DNA of 64,000 nt, taken from Planctomycetota bacterium (lineage in GTDB: Bacteria; Planctomycetota; Phycisphaerae; Phycisphaerales; SM1A02). The DNA lies in contig JAQBZO010000008.1 in assembly GCA_027622195.1 (NCBI GenBank), positions 1 through 64,000 of the forward strand, given 5' to 3'. Of this stretch, positions 1 through 8,275 are shown in pieces (the stretch's first letter is position 1; each line of letters opens with the position of its first letter). The position numbers and the translations under genes were made by a program. A model generated the notes under the pieces. That model was not told the DNA's origin. It saw nothing but the letters and a program-made list of their open reading frames with translations, and searched no databases.

Positions 1-630
1 GGAAGCTTCGGCAACGGCACCTTGTCGATCACCGATGGCGCTGGCGGACCATCAGGTCCTGCCAACGACAACTGTGTTGATGCGACGCTGATTGTGGATG
101 GCAATACGCCGTTCACCACCGTCGGATCCACCACGGACGGCGACAATCCAACTGGTTCGCAGTGCGGCGCATTAGGCGCCGGCTTCTACAACGACATTTG
201 GTTCAAGTACACGCCATCTGCCGACGGCAGTCTGACCGTGAGCACTTGCAACCAAGCGACGTTTGATTCTCGCATCAACATCTATGACGGTTGCGGTGGA
301 CTCATCGTGGCTTGCAATGATGATGCCACGGATTGCGGACTCACCAGCGAGGTGACCACGCCTGTTGTGTGCACAGTGACCTACATCATTCGCGTCGGCG
401 GATATGGTGCGGCGACCTTCGGCACGGGAACGCTCTCGGTCACCATGGAGGGTGGCACCGACTGCGGTGGCGGCGGATTGCCTGCTGACCTCGACAACGA
501 CGGCGATGTCGACGGCGGTGACTTGGCGATCCTCATCGGTGGATGGGGCGGTCCAAGCGGTGACGTCGATGGCGACGGAACCACGACCGGTGCTGACATG
601 GCGCTCCTCTTGGGTAGTTGGGGCTTCTAA
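1..630 (+). CDS. Secreted PPC-like domain protein with dockerin-like C-terminus (5' end outside window)
   Basis: The reading frame is open from the first base, so the N-terminus and any signal peptide lie upstream. The first visible residues (GSFGNGTLSIT) match the end of the next domain (FGTGTLSVT), so at least two tandem copies of one beta-sandwich-like domain are present. The complete copy starts at PANDNC and has paired cysteines, as in PPC-type (pre-peptidase C-terminal) domains. The last 55 residues are a dockerin-like calcium-binding pair: DLDNDGDVDGGDLA, then DVDGDGTTTGADMA and a final LLGSWGF. In Phycisphaerae this tail marks exported surface or secreted proteins. The downstream gene has the same domain plus tail, so the two may be paralogous neighbours. 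The exact role is unknown. Confidence 0.85.
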   Translation, partial: GSFGNGTLSITDGAGGPSGPANDNCVDATLIVDGNTPFTTVGSTTDGDNPTGSQCGALGAGFYNDIWFKYTPSADGSLTVSTCNQATFDSRINIYDGCGGLIVACNDDATDCGLTSEVTTPVVCTVTYIIRVGGYGAATFGTGTLSVTMEGGTDCGGGGLPADLDNDGDVDGGDLAILIGGWGGPSGDVDGDGTTTGADMALLLGSWGF

Positions 631-661
631 ACCGCGGTTGGTGATTCTCTGAGTTCATCAT

Positions 662-697
662 CCCCCTCCAGTTTCGGCTGGAGGGGGTTTCTTTTTG
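662..697 (+). terminator. Intrinsic terminator
   Basis: A perfect 10-bp stem (CCCCCTCCAG/CTGGAGGGGG) with a 6-nt loop is followed by TTTCTTTTT. It lies about 30 nt after the stop codon of the preceding secreted protein gene and separates it from the next gene. Confidence 0.9.
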
Positions 698-747
698 TTC
701 ATCCGCTTGCTCTGCGGCGTGGAGAGGCGATACTGTTGGAGAGTCTT

Positions 748-2523
748 ATGCATTTCCTCAATCGAATGTCCTCGCCACTGCGAGTTGTTGTGTTCATCGC
801 GTGGGCGATGGTGCTTTCTGTTTCAACGGTCGGATCGGCTCAGTGCGGACTCGGAGACTGTCTTGCCGCGCATCCTGGTGGTGGTTGCGAGGACCTCGGA
901 TGCTGCGAATCCGTTTGTGCATTCGATCCGCCCTGCTGTGATGTTGGGTGGGATGCGGGGTGCGCATCCACCGCCGATTCAACATGCCACATCTGCGGGT
1001 CAACCGTTTCTGGAACATGCTTCGGAGTGCACTCGGGACCAGCGTGCGACGATCTAGCCTGCTGCCAGACCGTCTGTGCAGTGGACCCATTTTGCTGCGC
1101 TGAAACTTGGGACGGCATCTGCGCGCTCTACGCGGGCAACCTCTGCTCGACGACCTCGTATGAGTGCGGAGATCCTGCGGCTGGCGACTGCGCCGTGCCG
1201 CACGGCAACCCAGCCTGCGCGAACTTGGACTGTTGCACCGCCGTGTGCCAACTCGCTCCTGAGTGTTGTTCGGCGACTTGGGACTTCATTTGTGTCGCCC
1301 TCTCACAATCTGTTTGCGTGCCAGGTGGATGCACGGTGGACTGCGTTCCAGATGCTCCCTCGGACGGCGAATTGTGTCCGACGAGCAATGTCTCTTGCCT
1401 TCAGGCCGCTGTGCCACTCACGCTCGATCTTTGGTACTGCGCTGACGCGCCAGTCACTGCCACGTCAGCTGATCTGGATCTGTACAGTTTCAACGCGATC
1501 GATTCCGATGGAGATGGACTCGCACGCGTGACGTTGACCCTGCAATCGATGATGCCGACCTATGCAGCGCTTGTGTCTACAGCGTGTGGATCCTGGACCG
1601 CATCTCCTCTTGTTGTTCAGACGCAATTGTGTGGACCCGTCACAGTGCAGGCCTGCGTGACACCAGGAGCATGGAAACTCGTCGTCCGCGCAGGGCAATT
1701 CCCAGCGGCTTCCACGACGCTCGCCCCTTGCGGTGAGAGTCGATACACCTTCATCGCCACAGTCGACCAAGTGTGCGGCGAAGTGTGCGGCACAGGGGGC
1801 AGTTGTTTCGCTGAAAACACGGCGCCAGGTTGTAGCGACGCTGCGTGCTGCGAAGCGGTGTGTCTCATCGATCCTCTTTGCTGCTCGAATGGATGGGACG
1901 CCCCCTGCGCGAAGCTGGCGGGTGTGACGTGCACATCGGGACCGCCACTCAATGATGCGTGCGCGAATGCCAGCGATCTTGTGGTTGGAGACAACCCCTA
2001 TGTGATGGCAGGTTCCACACTCGATGGACCACCACTGAACTCGGTGTGCTCTCCTACTGGCGCGGCGAATGTCATTCGCGATGTCTGGTTTCGCCTCGCG
2101 AATGTGCACGGCTCCGTCACGGTGAGTACCTGTGGAGGGACACTTCATCCGCTCATCCAGTTCTATGAAGTGGGATGCGCTGGATTGATTCCACTCAGCT
2201 GTGCTTCCGCCCAACTGGGCGTGTGCAGCGATCTGGTGGGAACACGAATCGACACGCAGTTGACTTGCGCGAGTCAGTTGCTTGTCCGCGTGGGCATTTT
2301 GCCTGGCATGGTGGGCGATGGCAACATCCGAGTCACGGGACTTTCGTGCGGTGGCTGCATGGCAGACCTCAATCAAGACGGCGCAATCAACGGTGCCGAC
2401 CTCGCCTTGGTCGTTGGAAACTGGGGAGGATTACCGCTGAATGGTGGAGATGCCAACGGCGACGGGATCATCGATGGATCGGACCTCTCGTCGCTCCTGG
2501 GTGCGTGGGGCCCCTGCCCATAA
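748..2523 (+). CDS. Secreted cysteine-rich repeat protein with PPC-like domain and dockerin-like end
   Basis: 591 aa from the ATG at 748, chosen because GGAGAG lies 4 nt upstream; an in-frame TTG at 736 is the longer alternative. The N-terminus is a signal peptide ending near GSAQ. There are four copies of a roughly 48-residue cysteine-rich module with adjacent Cys pairs and a WD near the end (for example LACCQTVCAVDPFCC then WDGIC), at about residues 33-80, 83-133, 140-190 and 347-395. An all-beta segment sits between copies 3 and 4. After copy 4 comes a domain like that of the upstream gene (PLNDACANASDLVV, DVWFRL, VTVSTC). The C-terminus is dockerin-like (DLNQDGAINGADLA, then DANGDGIIDGSDLSSLLGAWG). 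It is probably an extracellular structural or adhesive protein held by disulfides; no catalytic motif was seen. Confidence 0.88.
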   Translation: MHFLNRMSSPLRVVVFIAWAMVLSVSTVGSAQCGLGDCLAAHPGGGCEDLGCCESVCAFDPPCCDVGWDAGCASTADSTCHICGSTVSGTCFGVHSGPACDDLACCQTVCAVDPFCCAETWDGICALYAGNLCSTTSYECGDPAAGDCAVPHGNPACANLDCCTAVCQLAPECCSATWDFICVALSQSVCVPGGCTVDCVPDAPSDGELCPTSNVSCLQAAVPLTLDLWYCADAPVTATSADLDLYSFNAIDSDGDGLARVTLTLQSMMPTYAALVSTACGSWTASPLVVQTQLCGPVTVQACVTPGAWKLVVRAGQFPAASTTLAPCGESRYTFIATVDQVCGEVCGTGGSCFAENTAPGCSDAACCEAVCLIDPLCCSNGWDAPCAKLAGVTCTSGPPLNDACANASDLVVGDNPYVMAGSTLDGPPLNSVCSPTGAANVIRDVWFRLANVHGSVTVSTCGGTLHPLIQFYEVGCAGLIPLSCASAQLGVCSDLVGTRIDTQLTCASQLLVRVGILPGMVGDGNIRVTGLSCGGCMADLNQDGAINGADLALVVGNWGGLPLNGGDANGDGIIDGSDLSSLLGAWGPCP

Positions 2524-2536
2524 CAGATTCTCCGAC

Positions 2537-4021
2537 TCAGGATGTGGGCGTAGAGGCCGCGACGAGTGCATGCAGTGCTCGTCTTTGAATCTTTCCCGTG
2601 GGATTGCGCGGAAGTGTTGGAATCACCCGTATTTCCCGAGGAACTTTGAAGAGCGGCATCTTGTCTCGACACCAGGATCGAAGCGCGGACTCATTGAACA
2701 CCGCTCCCTCAGCCATCTCGACGAAGGCGATCGGCACTTCGCCGCGCGATGCATCGTTCATGCCAATGACGGCACTCGCATGAACGCTTTCGTGCGCATC
2801 GAGCACCTCTTCAATCTCTCTTGGAAACACATTTTCACCAGCCACGATGAGCATCTCCTTCAGCCGTCCAGTGATAAACAGATGTCCATCCGAATCGAAT
2901 CGACCAATGTCGCCCGTGCGAAAATATCCATCGGCGTCGAAGGCTTTCGCTGTCTCCTCGGGCAGTTGGTAATACCCGCGCATGACATTGGGTCCCTTGA
3001 TGCGGATCTCGCCGCACTCGCCTTGAGCCACAACTGCTCCATCAGCCGACACGATGCGCTCATCGACTCCGGTGACGGGTTGCCCGACGCTGCCGCGCCT
3101 GTACTCCTGGGGGCGGCACCAATTGGCGACGGGAGAAGTCTCGGTGAGACCGTATCCCTCAGAGATGCGCACACCAAACTTCGAGAAGAACGAGTCGGTC
3201 ACCGACGCTGGCAATGGCTCTGCTCCCGAGACCGCATAGCGAAGCGATGAGAACGCATCCTTGGGCGCATCGCGAACCGCGGCCAGCGCGTTGTACATAC
3301 TTGGAATCGCGATGAATGCAGTCGGCCGATGGCGCACGGCAAGATCGAGCAGCTTCCTCGGGGAGAATCGTGCCGTGAAGACGGACTTGCCGCCGAGCAC
3401 CAATGGAAGCAGCGTCAAGATGGTGAGTCCAAACGAATGAAACTGCGGAAGCACTCCCAGCATCGTGTCCTTGTGGGTGAAGGTCGCCCAGTCGGTGACC
3501 TGCTGAATATTCGATGCGATGTTGCCCACCGTCAACATCACCCCCTTGGGCTTTCCTGATGTGCCGCTCGTATAGAGCAGGACGGCGAGGTCATCGTCCT
3601 TCCGAGATGGAATCAAAAGACGAGGAAGCGGAAAGCGCGTGCGAGGGATTTGGTCGAGACGAATCGGATGGACATGCTCTGGCAGTCCGCCAACGAGCTC
3701 CATCATGGCGCCGATGGTGATGCATGCATCGAGCTTGGCGTCAGCACAAATGTGGTTGATATCAGATTTCGAAGCGAGGTAGTTGATCGGGACGGCGACT
3801 CGTCCTTGTTGCCACAACGCCAAAAGAGCGGCTGGGAAGAGCCCACACGTTGGGAGCATGATGCCCACGCGCGGTGCCTTCGACTGCGCCTTGACCGCCG
3901 ATGCAAACATCCACGAAGCCGCGAGTAAATCGATGCCCCGCCACTCCCGTTGATCGTCGACGACGAGAACGCTCCTTGGATGACGCCACATCGAACTTCG
4001 AATCAGACGAGCGAGTCGCAC
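2537..4021 (-). CDS. AMP-forming acyl-CoA/acyl-ACP synthetase
   Basis: 494 aa with a GTG start. It is a member of the ANL adenylating family, activating a carboxylic acid (probably a fatty acid) to an acyl-AMP and then a thioester. The core motifs are all present: YTSGTSGKPKG (about residues 150-160), GYGLTETSP (289-297), YFRTGDIG (366-373), the hinge GRLKEMLIVAGENVFPREIE (385-404) and the catalytic lysine in PRNPTGK (K477). The length is slightly short for a long-chain synthetase, which fits the smaller acyl-CoA or acyl-ACP ligases. Substrate chain length cannot be read from sequence. It is transcribed convergently with the secreted protein gene upstream and divergently from the lipoprotein gene at 4042, with only 20 bp between starts. 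Confidence 0.9.
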   Translation of the reverse strand: MRLARLIRSSMWRHPRSVLVVDDQREWRGIDLLAASWMFASAVKAQSKAPRVGIMLPTCGLFPAALLALWQQGRVAVPINYLASKSDINHICADAKLDACITIGAMMELVGGLPEHVHPIRLDQIPRTRFPLPRLLIPSRKDDDLAVLLYTSGTSGKPKGVMLTVGNIASNIQQVTDWATFTHKDTMLGVLPQFHSFGLTILTLLPLVLGGKSVFTARFSPRKLLDLAVRHRPTAFIAIPSMYNALAAVRDAPKDAFSSLRYAVSGAEPLPASVTDSFFSKFGVRISEGYGLTETSPVANWCRPQEYRRGSVGQPVTGVDERIVSADGAVVAQGECGEIRIKGPNVMRGYYQLPEETAKAFDADGYFRTGDIGRFDSDGHLFITGRLKEMLIVAGENVFPREIEEVLDAHESVHASAVIGMNDASRGEVPIAFVEMAEGAVFNESALRSWCRDKMPLFKVPREIRVIPTLPRNPTGKIQRRALHALVAASTPTS

Positions 4022-4041
4022 GCCGTTAGCATACGCCTCAC

Positions 4042-4838
4042 ATGTCGTCTGCCGCCGTGATCCGTTCTCTCACACTCGCTCTTCGACTCCTGTTGATCGC
4101 CATCTTGGTGGCGTGTGAAACAACGCCGTCAAAGCCATCGCGCGAATCAGCACTGTCGCAAGCCGAGCGCGCTTACAACTCTGGGTTGTGGCTCAAGGCG
4201 TACGACGAGGGGACAGCTGCCGAAGCAGTTTCGCAGGGTGACGATGCAGCGCGTGCCGCGCGCAGGGCGGGAGGCGCCGCGGCGCGCCTTGGAGAAGGGG
4301 ACCGCGCCGAAGCACTTCTTGAACGTGCATCGCGCAGTCAGAATGCTGACATTCGCGCGCGCGCGTTGGCCTCGTTGGGATCAGTGCGCGTAGCAACAGG
4401 AGACCGAGCCCAAGGTGCGAAAGACCTCACCCTTGCATCACAATCGCTCGGTGCAACGGATGCAAGGCGCGCTCGAGTTGAAGCGGCGCAGGCGGCACCA
4501 GTGGTTGTCACCCGTCGCGTTACGCCGCCGACGACCCCACCACGGCGACTCGTGCACCTGTGGTCACGCAGACCAAGCCCGCAGAACAGAAGTGGTTGTT
4601 GCAAGCGGGTGCATTCAGCAAGCAGAAAGCCGCAGTGGCGCGGGCATCTGAACTCGCAGGAGCATGCACACGATCCAAACTCGCCGCGCCCATTGTCGAA
4701 CCAATGCACACATCAGACGGTCGCACACTCTGGCGCGTGGTGCTTGGAACATTCGACACTAAAGAATCCGCCGAATCAATGCGTCGAACACTCGGACGAT
4801 CGAGTGTGCTCGTCGTCAAGTCATCGGACGCTCGATAG
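4042..4838 (+). pseudogene. TPR-type lipoprotein with SPOR domain, split by a -1 frameshift
   Basis: The first frame gives a lipoprotein signal (LLIAILVAC, lipid-modified Cys25) and an Ala/Arg-rich TPR-like helical region to about residue 150. The C-terminal part lies in the -1 frame from about 4510 to 4838 and is a clear SPOR domain (EQKWLLQAGAF, GRTLWRVVLGTF, ESAESMRRTLG). The first frame stays open to 5049, but its product after about 4520 is Arg/Ser/His-rich and lies antisense to the globin gene. The -1 frame has a stop at 4479-4481, so the shift must fall between 4482 and about 4540. I see no X-XXY-YYZ slippery heptamer there, so a sequencing error or a real mutation is more likely than programmed frameshifting. 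SPOR domains bind denuded septal peptidoglycan, which suggests a cell-wall role for the intact protein. Confidence 0.75.
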
Positions 4839-4841
4839 TCT

Positions 4842-5285
4842 TCAGTGCGAGGGCGCCGCAGGGCAATTCATCAGGAAGTGCGCTGTCGAAGTGAAGTACT
4901 CCCACATCACGGCGCGCTCAGCTTCTGGAATCCCCACGTCATCGAGTGCGCCGCGCATCGAGTCGAGCCATGCGTCGCGTTCGCGCGGACCGATCGACCA
5001 CTGCATGTGGCGACCGCGAAGGCGCGGATGTCCCTTGCGATCCGAGTAATCGGTCGGTCCTCCGAAATACTGAATCAAGAACTCAGCTTGGTTTCGGATG
5101 GGTTCTTCGAAATCAGCGGGAAAGAGGCCGCGAATACGGTCATCCGTTTCGATGCGCCGATAAAAAGCTCTTGCAAGCGCCCAGAACGGATCGGGTCCGA
5201 GCGACTTGAACACGGCAGGAATCAGCCGCCTTCCCATGTCATTCGATGGATGTTTTTCGGGCGTTGGGTGATCTTCCTGAGTCAT
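4842..5285 (-). CDS. Truncated haemoglobin (group II / trHbO-like)
   Basis: About 147 aa (150 if the ATG at 5294 is used). It carries the group II signature FGGPTDYSDRKGHPRLRGRH; the His of RGRH is the expected proximal haem ligand, and MQWSIGPRERDAW supplies the conserved Trp of helix G. Such 2-on-2 globins bind O2, NO or CO and are linked to O2 chemistry or NO detoxification. The gene is convergent with the SPOR lipoprotein gene, with a 3-nt gap, and its start overlaps that of the divergent gene at 5284. No partner reductase is nearby. Confidence 0.9.
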   Translation of the reverse strand: MTQEDHPTPEKHPSNDMGRRLIPAVFKSLGPDPFWALARAFYRRIETDDRIRGLFPADFEEPIRNQAEFLIQYFGGPTDYSDRKGHPRLRGRHMQWSIGPRERDAWLDSMRGALDDVGIPEAERAVMWEYFTSTAHFLMNCPAAPSH

Positions 5286-6324
5286 GAGCCGCATAGACTA
5301 TTCGCACTGGAAGCGTGCCGTTGCCTTCATGAATCCACTCGTGTTCATCTGTCTGAGCCTGATCTGCGCCACTCCCGCGCTGGGATTGGACGAGATTGCA
5401 CCATTGCCATCGCGAGGTGCAGTGCCACCGATCTATTCGGTCAAGACAGAATGCATCCAGGCGCCGACGTTGATGGATGTTGATCCCACTGGAGTCAACG
5501 GCGACCGCGCCGAGGTGGTTCCGATCGCAGGTTTCGACGCACACGCATTTCGTCTCGAGGTGCGCAAACTGAAGAACCGCCAATTCGGGCAGAAACAGAA
5601 TGACGCGTTGCGCACCGATGGACTCATGCAGTTGCGTGAGATGAGCGATTGGCGCGGGTTTCAAATCCTTCATGAGGAATTGATGAAGGAGTCGGATGAT
5701 GTTCGCCTCGCGCTCCTCGACCATTATCGTCAACACAACGAGGCTGGACAGGCCGCGCTCGCGTGGGTTGCCGTGCACGATGGCGACGCTGCCATTCGCA
5801 ATGAAGCGACGACGCGGATCGATCGCCCTGCGGTCAATGAAGTGCTCGCAGTGCTGGATGGAGCGCTTCGTTCACGCAACCACCGCATCGTGAATAACGC
5901 GGGCATTCTTGCTGGTGCTCTCACGGCATTGCCCGCGATTCCTCTGCTGATCTTCGCGCAAATGGCACGAGATCCAGTCGAACAGCAAGGCGACCTTGCT
6001 TGGATCGCGATCGGAACGCAGACCACGTATGTCTCTAATCTCATTCCAGTGACGGGTAACGGTTCGGGCGGATTCCAACCGGTCATCGGCACCATTCTTG
6101 AAGGGGTCGTTCTGCGAGTCACCGACGCGGTGGCCTACACCTATCGAGGCGGAGTGCACAATTCACTGGTTGCGATGACGACTCTCGACTCTGGTCAGAG
6201 CACCGCAGGATTGGGATGGGACATGACGGCGTGGGCGCGCTGGTACAACGATGAATATGTTCCGTTCAAGCAGGCACAGGCGAGAGCCGCCACGGCAGAT
6301 TCCAACTCGGCTTCAACTCAGTGA
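5284..6324 (+). CDS. Exported protein of unknown function, HEAT-like
   Basis: 346 aa. The ATG at 5284 is preferred over 5329 because the longer form places Lys-Arg ahead of the hydrophobic core (NPLVFICLSLICATPALG), giving a normal signal peptide. The middle has repeated helical pairs (VRLALLDHYRQ, AIRNEATTRIDR, VNEVLAVLDGALRS) resembling HEAT repeats, then a short hydrophobic stretch (LAGALTALPAIPLLIFAQ). The C-terminal third mentions no known motif. I do not recognise a family beyond a planctomycete exported protein. It ends with a 12-bp convergent overlap with the aminotransferase-fold gene. Confidence 0.8.
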   Translation: MSRIDYSHWKRAVAFMNPLVFICLSLICATPALGLDEIAPLPSRGAVPPIYSVKTECIQAPTLMDVDPTGVNGDRAEVVPIAGFDAHAFRLEVRKLKNRQFGQKQNDALRTDGLMQLREMSDWRGFQILHEELMKESDDVRLALLDHYRQHNEAGQAALAWVAVHDGDAAIRNEATTRIDRPAVNEVLAVLDGALRSRNHRIVNNAGILAGALTALPAIPLLIFAQMARDPVEQQGDLAWIAIGTQTTYVSNLIPVTGNGSGGFQPVIGTILEGVVLRVTDAVAYTYRGGVHNSLVAMTTLDSGQSTAGLGWDMTAWARWYNDEYVPFKQAQARAATADSNSASTQ

Positions 6325-7509
6325 ATCCGCAATCGCGCGCGCGAGCCGTTCATAATCGCTCGGCTTGTTGTGTAAGTGTGCACTGATGCGCACATGCCAC
6401 TTCCCTTGCCATGGAATGACGGGCACTTCGACTAGGTGTTGATCGTGGAGGTGCGACATGAGCAGCTCAGGAGTCGCCCACTGTTGTTGAATGGCACTCG
6501 GCAGCGAGATGATCGCCATGCTGCCCTGATTCAGAGTGGATCTCGCCAAGAGCGGTTCCACTTTCCACGCGCTTTCGATGACGCTTTGTCCCCACGTGCA
6601 CAGGGCGGAATTGTGTTCGCGAATCGCCCTCCATCCGATTGATTCCCAAAGAGCAAGTGCATCGGGAATCGTCCACCACGCCGCGAGGTCGCGTGTGCCC
6701 TGCCATGAAAACTCTTTCCAGAATCCCTGATCGAGAAGATGACTAATCGATTCTGGATGCGTCATCTCACGCACTCGCTCGTGAGCGAAGAGGAATCCGC
6801 ATCCCTTTGGGGCGCAAACCCACTTGTGCAAGTTACCCGTGTACCAGTCCGCATCGAGCGCGCGAATCGAGAGCGGCAACATTCCAGGGGCGTGCGCACC
6901 ATCAATGAGAATTGGTACCCCTCGTGTTCGACACAATTGAATGATGGGCTCGATACGGAGCACCGCGCCGGTCGCCGATGTGACATGATCAAGAACCACG
7001 AGTGCGGGTGGATCGCCCGTCGCAATTGCGGATGCAAGTGGGTCGAGTGAGAGTGGCAATCGAGGTCCCATCACGATTGGAACTTCTTCATACACCGCAC
7101 CCGTCGCGCGAGCACGATGCGTCATCGCCATGCGAACGGCGTTGTACACGTGGTCCGTCGTCACCAGCCGATCACCCGCGCGAAGTGGAAGCGAACGAAG
7201 AACGCTGCCGACTCCACTGGTTGCGTTCGTCACAAGTCCGATCCCAGCGGGGTCGCAGTCCACGAATGATCCGAGTGCATTGCACACCTCCATCGTGCAC
7301 GATTCCGCCCGACGTCCAATCCATTCAATGGGATCGCTCTCGATGCGTTTTCGGTGAGCGTTGTAGGCCTCTCGAATGGGTTCAGGAACCGATCCAAAGG
7401 AACCATGATTCAGGAACGCCAGATCCCCACGAATCGGCCAAACGAGGAATCTGGCCGCCTCTGGGAGGCACGGCGGGGTTGCGACGGGGTGCGAATCCAA
7501 GTTTTTCAT
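6313..7509 (-). CDS. PLP-dependent class-V aminotransferase fold enzyme (isopenicillin-N-epimerase-like)
   Basis: 398 aa from the ATG at 7509; in-frame starts further upstream would add a hydrophobic leader (LPFLLFGFLFVRLGF). The early FLNHGSFGSVP motif is typical of the isopenicillin-N-epimerase-like branch. LIDGAHAPG supplies the Asp that contacts the PLP ring nitrogen, and NLHKW carries the Schiff-base lysine, followed by CAPKGCGFL. The family includes epimerases, cysteine-desulfurase-like and ergothioneine-type lyases. The substrate cannot be assigned here, and no biosynthetic neighbours help. Confidence 0.88.
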   Translation of the reverse strand: MKNLDSHPVATPPCLPEAARFLVWPIRGDLAFLNHGSFGSVPEPIREAYNAHRKRIESDPIEWIGRRAESCTMEVCNALGSFVDCDPAGIGLVTNATSGVGSVLRSLPLRAGDRLVTTDHVYNAVRMAMTHRARATGAVYEEVPIVMGPRLPLSLDPLASAIATGDPPALVVLDHVTSATGAVLRIEPIIQLCRTRGVPILIDGAHAPGMLPLSIRALDADWYTGNLHKWVCAPKGCGFLFAHERVREMTHPESISHLLDQGFWKEFSWQGTRDLAAWWTIPDALALWESIGWRAIREHNSALCTWGQSVIESAWKVEPLLARSTLNQGSMAIISLPSAIQQQWATPELLMSHLHDQHLVEVPVIPWQGKWHVRISAHLHNKPSDYERLARAIADSLS

Positions 7510-7609
7510 GAATCCCAATCGTACGAACAGGAACCCGAACAAAAGGAAGGGTAACATTTCCCATACAAAGTTGATGCGAACAGGAAGGCTCGGTCGATGA
7601 CTCATCACG

Positions 7610-8275
7610 ATGGCAATTGTCTCACCCCGCGATATGCACGAAATCCGACGCGAGATGGCGCAGCCTCTCGTGCAACTCGGACCCGGCGGAGACTTCGTGT
7701 CGTACGTGGTGCCCTACCAAGACGAGATTGTTTGGTTGACGCATCGCCGTGCTGTTCCAGATCAAGCGATCGATCGGCAGTGGCTCGGCCTCATTGGCAT
7801 TGTGCGAGGAGTGGCGCGCATGATCTTTGGTGGCACGGAATCGCCACGGCAAGAGGGACGATCCGCACGCGGCTGGCCTGGAGCGTGGATCCTCGCCACG
7901 CCTCCCATCGATTTTCTCGAACGATGGCTCGGCATTCGACGACTCGAAATCCCGCTGCGCTATCGAACGAATCACCCTGCTCGACGTCTTTCAGATCTTG
8001 CCGAGGGAATGCTCCCTGCGCGTCGTCCACCGCAAGAACGAACCGAATTGGAGACCAACAATGACCACAATGAATCTCACGCCGCGACAACTCCAAGTGT
8101 TTCAACTGATTCGCCAGTGGAGAACAGCACATGGATACTCGCCGACGATGCAAGAGCTCGCCGACGAACTCGGCGTCAGCAAGGTGACGGTGTTCGGGCA
8201 TGTCGAAGCACTCGTCACCAAGGGAGCCGTCACTCGGGACCCGAACAAGGCACGCTCTTTGGCGATCCAGGATGA
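7610..8275 (+). CDS. Uncharacterised protein whose ORF runs into lexA
   Basis: The ORF gives 221 aa. Its first 150 residues look genuinely coding: ordered hydrophobic segments (FVSYVVPYQDEIVWL, QWLGLIGIVRGVARMIFGG, WILATPPIDFLERWLG) and codon use like the neighbours, while the other frames here give Arg/Ser-rich products. There is no stop before 8275, so it overlaps lexA by 215 bp in another frame. That final stretch (poly-Arg, Ser/Thr-rich) looks like a shadow of lexA. Either the protein really has this tail or a frameshift removed the true stop near 8050. The start is uncertain (ATG at 7610, 7634 or 7655) and no RBS is evident. Function is unknown; it may be co-transcribed with lexA. Confidence 0.5.
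   Translation: MAIVSPRDMHEIRREMAQPLVQLGPGGDFVSYVVPYQDEIVWLTHRRAVPDQAIDRQWLGLIGIVRGVARMIFGGTESPRQEGRSARGWPGAWILATPPIDFLERWLGIRRLEIPLRYRTNHPARRLSDLAEGMLPARRPPQERTELETNNDHNESHAATTPSVSTDSPVENSTWILADDARARRRTRRQQGDGVRACRSTRHQGSRHSGPEQGTLFGDPG

Noticed and set aside
1465-2376. Minus-strand ORF of 303 codons
   Set aside because: It is antisense to the cysteine-rich secreted protein, and its His/Arg/Ala-rich product has no ordered segments.
2441-3250. Plus-strand ORF of 269 codons
   Set aside because: It lies antisense to the acyl-CoA/ACP synthetase, whose motifs are complete; the product is Arg/Ser/His-rich with no domain pattern.
4482-4540. Programmed -1 frameshift site
   Set aside because: No X-XXY-YYZ heptamer in the correct phase and no clear downstream stem were found, so mutation or sequencing error is preferred.
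4839-5049. Continuation of the lipoprotein ORF to give 335 aa
   Set aside because: This part is antisense to the globin gene and not protein-like; the SPOR domain in the -1 frame shows where the real C-terminus is.
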